Shown here in pieces: positions 61,991-64,000 of a stretch of DNA of 64,000 bases. Within the stretch, counting starts at the first letter, position 1; each line of letters opens with the position of its first letter. Made by a program: the position numbers and the translations under genes. The notes beneath the pieces were generated by a model. It searched no databases. It saw only the letters and a program-made list of their open reading frames with translations, and was not told the origin of the DNA. The DNA comes from Megamerina dolium (Eukaryota; Arthropoda; Insecta; Diptera; Megamerinidae): NCBI GenBank assembly GCA_963854835.1, contig OY978525.1, positions 21,483,253 through 21,547,252 on the forward strand, written 5' to 3'.

Positions 61991-62448
61991 TCATTATTTT
62001 ACCGCTCCGTAATAACACGAGTAGCACTTGCATGTACTACTTATTTTTCTAAAAAGATGCTGCTGAGCTAGTTTGAATCGAACGCCAAAAAAATAGAAAG
62101 CCAACGAACTATAGCAGTGATATTGTAAAATAGGATCTTATTGAAACTTATAGACTGCCAAGAATGTGCTTAAGCCTTGGTATACCCAATTATTAATTAA
62201 ATCAAAATAAGTTATAAAGAGTTTGTGGAGAGATATCTCATCTACCCTTGCAATATGTTGTTGTTGGTTTTTAGAAATTTCAACAAGCACATTTATTTTT
62301 TATAGGAATAAATGTGTTAACGTAAATTCTTGAGTACCTTAAGGTCAAATAATATAATAAGTACATACCATATACCATATATGTGAGCATAGTAGCACTC
62401 TGGCATGAGTAACAGATATTGAGTTATGATGACGGAAGGATAATAATA
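61991..62448. other. AT-rich spacer
   Basis: Nothing recognised. Confidence 0.5.
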
Positions 62449-64000
62449 AAATTCTCCTTACAGTCGGCTGGGGCCGACCAAATTATACCCTGCATATGTA
62501 GAGGTATATATAAAAGGTTTGCTCGTATATCCATCCTTTTCTTCCACTACTTTGTATAGGACCTACATTAAGAAGCAGGCGTACCTCACCAATTTTGGAG
62601 GATCAATTTCTGCCTATAATACTAAACTACATAGGTTGCAATGGGTTGACCTAGGCGTATTAATTAGTAAGTTATGGGTGTTTTAATGTTTAAGATAAAT
62701 CCGAGACTTTGTACGGAAGCTATATAAAAAGTGGGCGTGACGTATCTCTTTCTGGTATATCTAATTAATTTTTCAATATCAATCCACACCTTAAATTTGG
62801 TTGTCCTACGCTAAAGGGTTTGTAAGTTATGGAGCTTAAAATTTTAGTTTAATTCCCTCGACTTTGTATGGGAGACCTATGAAGGAGTGGGCGTGGCAAA
62901 CTGATTTTCTGCCGACTATGATATTAATCTAAGTGTCAATTATGGTTATTTTAGGCAGGAGATTGCCGAAGTTACAGCTGTTTCAATTTAAGATTTGTAT
63001 GGGGACTACAATAAACAGTGGGCGTGGCGCACCCATTTCAAGTGAGTCTAGTTGCTCGTACAATACTATCCCATACCTAAAATCTCGTTGTCCTACGCTA
63101 AATGGTTTGTAAGTTATGGAGCTTAAAATTTTAGTTTAATTCCCTTGACTTTGTATGGGAGACTCATGAAGCAATAGGCGTGGCACACTGATTTTCTGCC
63201 AGATTTTTGCCGACTATGATATTAATTTAAGTGTCAATTATGGTTATTCTAGACAGAAGATTGCCGAAGTTACAGCTGTTTCAATTTAAAATTTGTATGG
63301 GGGCTACGATAAACAGTGGCCGTGGTGCGCCCATTTTCTGTGAGCCTAGTTGCTCGTACAATTCTAAGCCATACCTTAAATCTCGTTGTCCTACGTAAAT
63401 GGTTTGTAAGTTATGGAGCTTAAAAGTTTTAGTTTAATTCCCTTGACTTTGTATGGGAGACTCATGAAGCAATGGGCGTGGCACACTGAATTTCTGCCAG
63501 ATTTTTGCCGACTATGATATTAATTTAAGTGTCAATTGTGGTTATTCTAGACAGAAGATTGCCGAAGTTACAGCTGTTTCAATTTAAAATTTGTATGGGG
63601 GCTACGATAAACAGTGGGCATGGTGCGCCCATTTTCTGTGAGCCTAGTTGCTCGTACAATACTATTCCATACCTAAAATCTCGTTGTCCTACGCTAAATG
63701 GTTTGTAAGTTATAACCGGTAACATATTTTTTAATTTCCGCAACTTTGTATGGGAGACCCAAAAAGGAGTGGGCGTGGCACACTGATTTTCTGCCATATT
63801 ATTTCCGACTACTATGTTAATTTAAGTGTCAATTATGGTTATTCTGGACAGAAGATTGTAGAAGTTACAGCTGTTTCAATTTAAAAGAAGTACAGACACT
63901 TTGTATGAGAGCTACGCTAAAAAGTAGGCGTGGCTCAACCACTTTTCGTGAGGTTATATAGTAGTATAGTATAAGTCTATGTGCCAAATATTGTTGTCCC
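62449..64000 (-). mobile_element. DINE-like element, copy K (runs off right edge)
   Basis: It begins with a right end in minus orientation (attctccttacagtcggctg) and the variant 3' segment shared with D and E (gtttgctcgtatatccatcc). Internal units repeat with gtttgtaagttatgg at about 62818, 63105, 63402 and 63701, a period of 287-299 bases. The left end is outside the window. Confidence 0.85.

Overview
The window is AT-rich animal DNA from a dipteran, most likely a tephritid fruit fly or close relative. The evidence is the transposon content: a DD41D 'rosa'-type mariner family (a group described from tephritids), DINE-1/Helentron-like repeats with a GTCC/GTCT core, arthropod-type mariners, a chromoviral-style Gypsy pol, and abundant tacatatgta-type simple repeats. 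There are no prokaryotic features. Family names come from sequence recognition only; no database search was run.

Layout. 1-1856 (minus) is the 5' part of an uninterrupted endonuclease-reverse transcriptase ORF of a non-LTR retrotransposon that runs off the left edge. 1940-2931 holds two palindromic fold-back structures with (TA)n cores. 4.6-6.0 kb has tRNA-type SINE pieces, a 519-bp Harbinger-like MITE and a deleted mariner. 6.3-9.8 kb is a head-to-tail pair of DINE-like elements sitting in a T-run whose unoccupied paralogue is at 11.45-11.58 kb. 9.9-11.9 kb is an array of about 412-bp repeats interrupted by a transposase fragment. 12.4-14.03 kb is the only convincing non-transposon gene: two exons joined by a 307-bp phase-2 intron, encoding a Q-rich protein with basic patches and a PLDLS (CtBP-type) motif near the C-terminus. 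Its first exon carries an apparent frameshift. 14.1-16.4 kb is more DINE-like sequence, followed by a decayed second copy of the LINE (16.8-18.65 kb). 18.7-29.2 kb is mostly featureless AT-rich DNA with a second MITE copy, a 45-bp tandem repeat and two mariner remnants.

29.2-34.6 kb is a nearly full-length but dead Gypsy element: 437-bp 5' LTR, tRNA-type PBS, Gag with a SAP-like N-terminus and a CCHC knuckle, PR-RT-RNaseH-IN, a polypurine tract and only 15 bp of 3' LTR before a DINE fragment. 34.6-38.4 kb is a cluster of four DINE copies or fragments, two forming a long inverted repeat. 38.4-52.5 kb is AT-rich DNA with two rosa DD41D copies (the one at 51154-52462 has intact TIRs, a TA duplication and a single nonsense codon), a LINE RNase H remnant, a Tc3-like remnant and SINE copies. 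52.5-64 kb has three mariner remnants, a LINE remnant and two more long DINE elements, the last running off the right edge.

Most of the window is nested transposon debris. The genes that work together are those within each element. The two loci with potential beyond debris are the spliced Q-rich gene at 12.4-14.0 kb and the open LINE ORF at the left edge.
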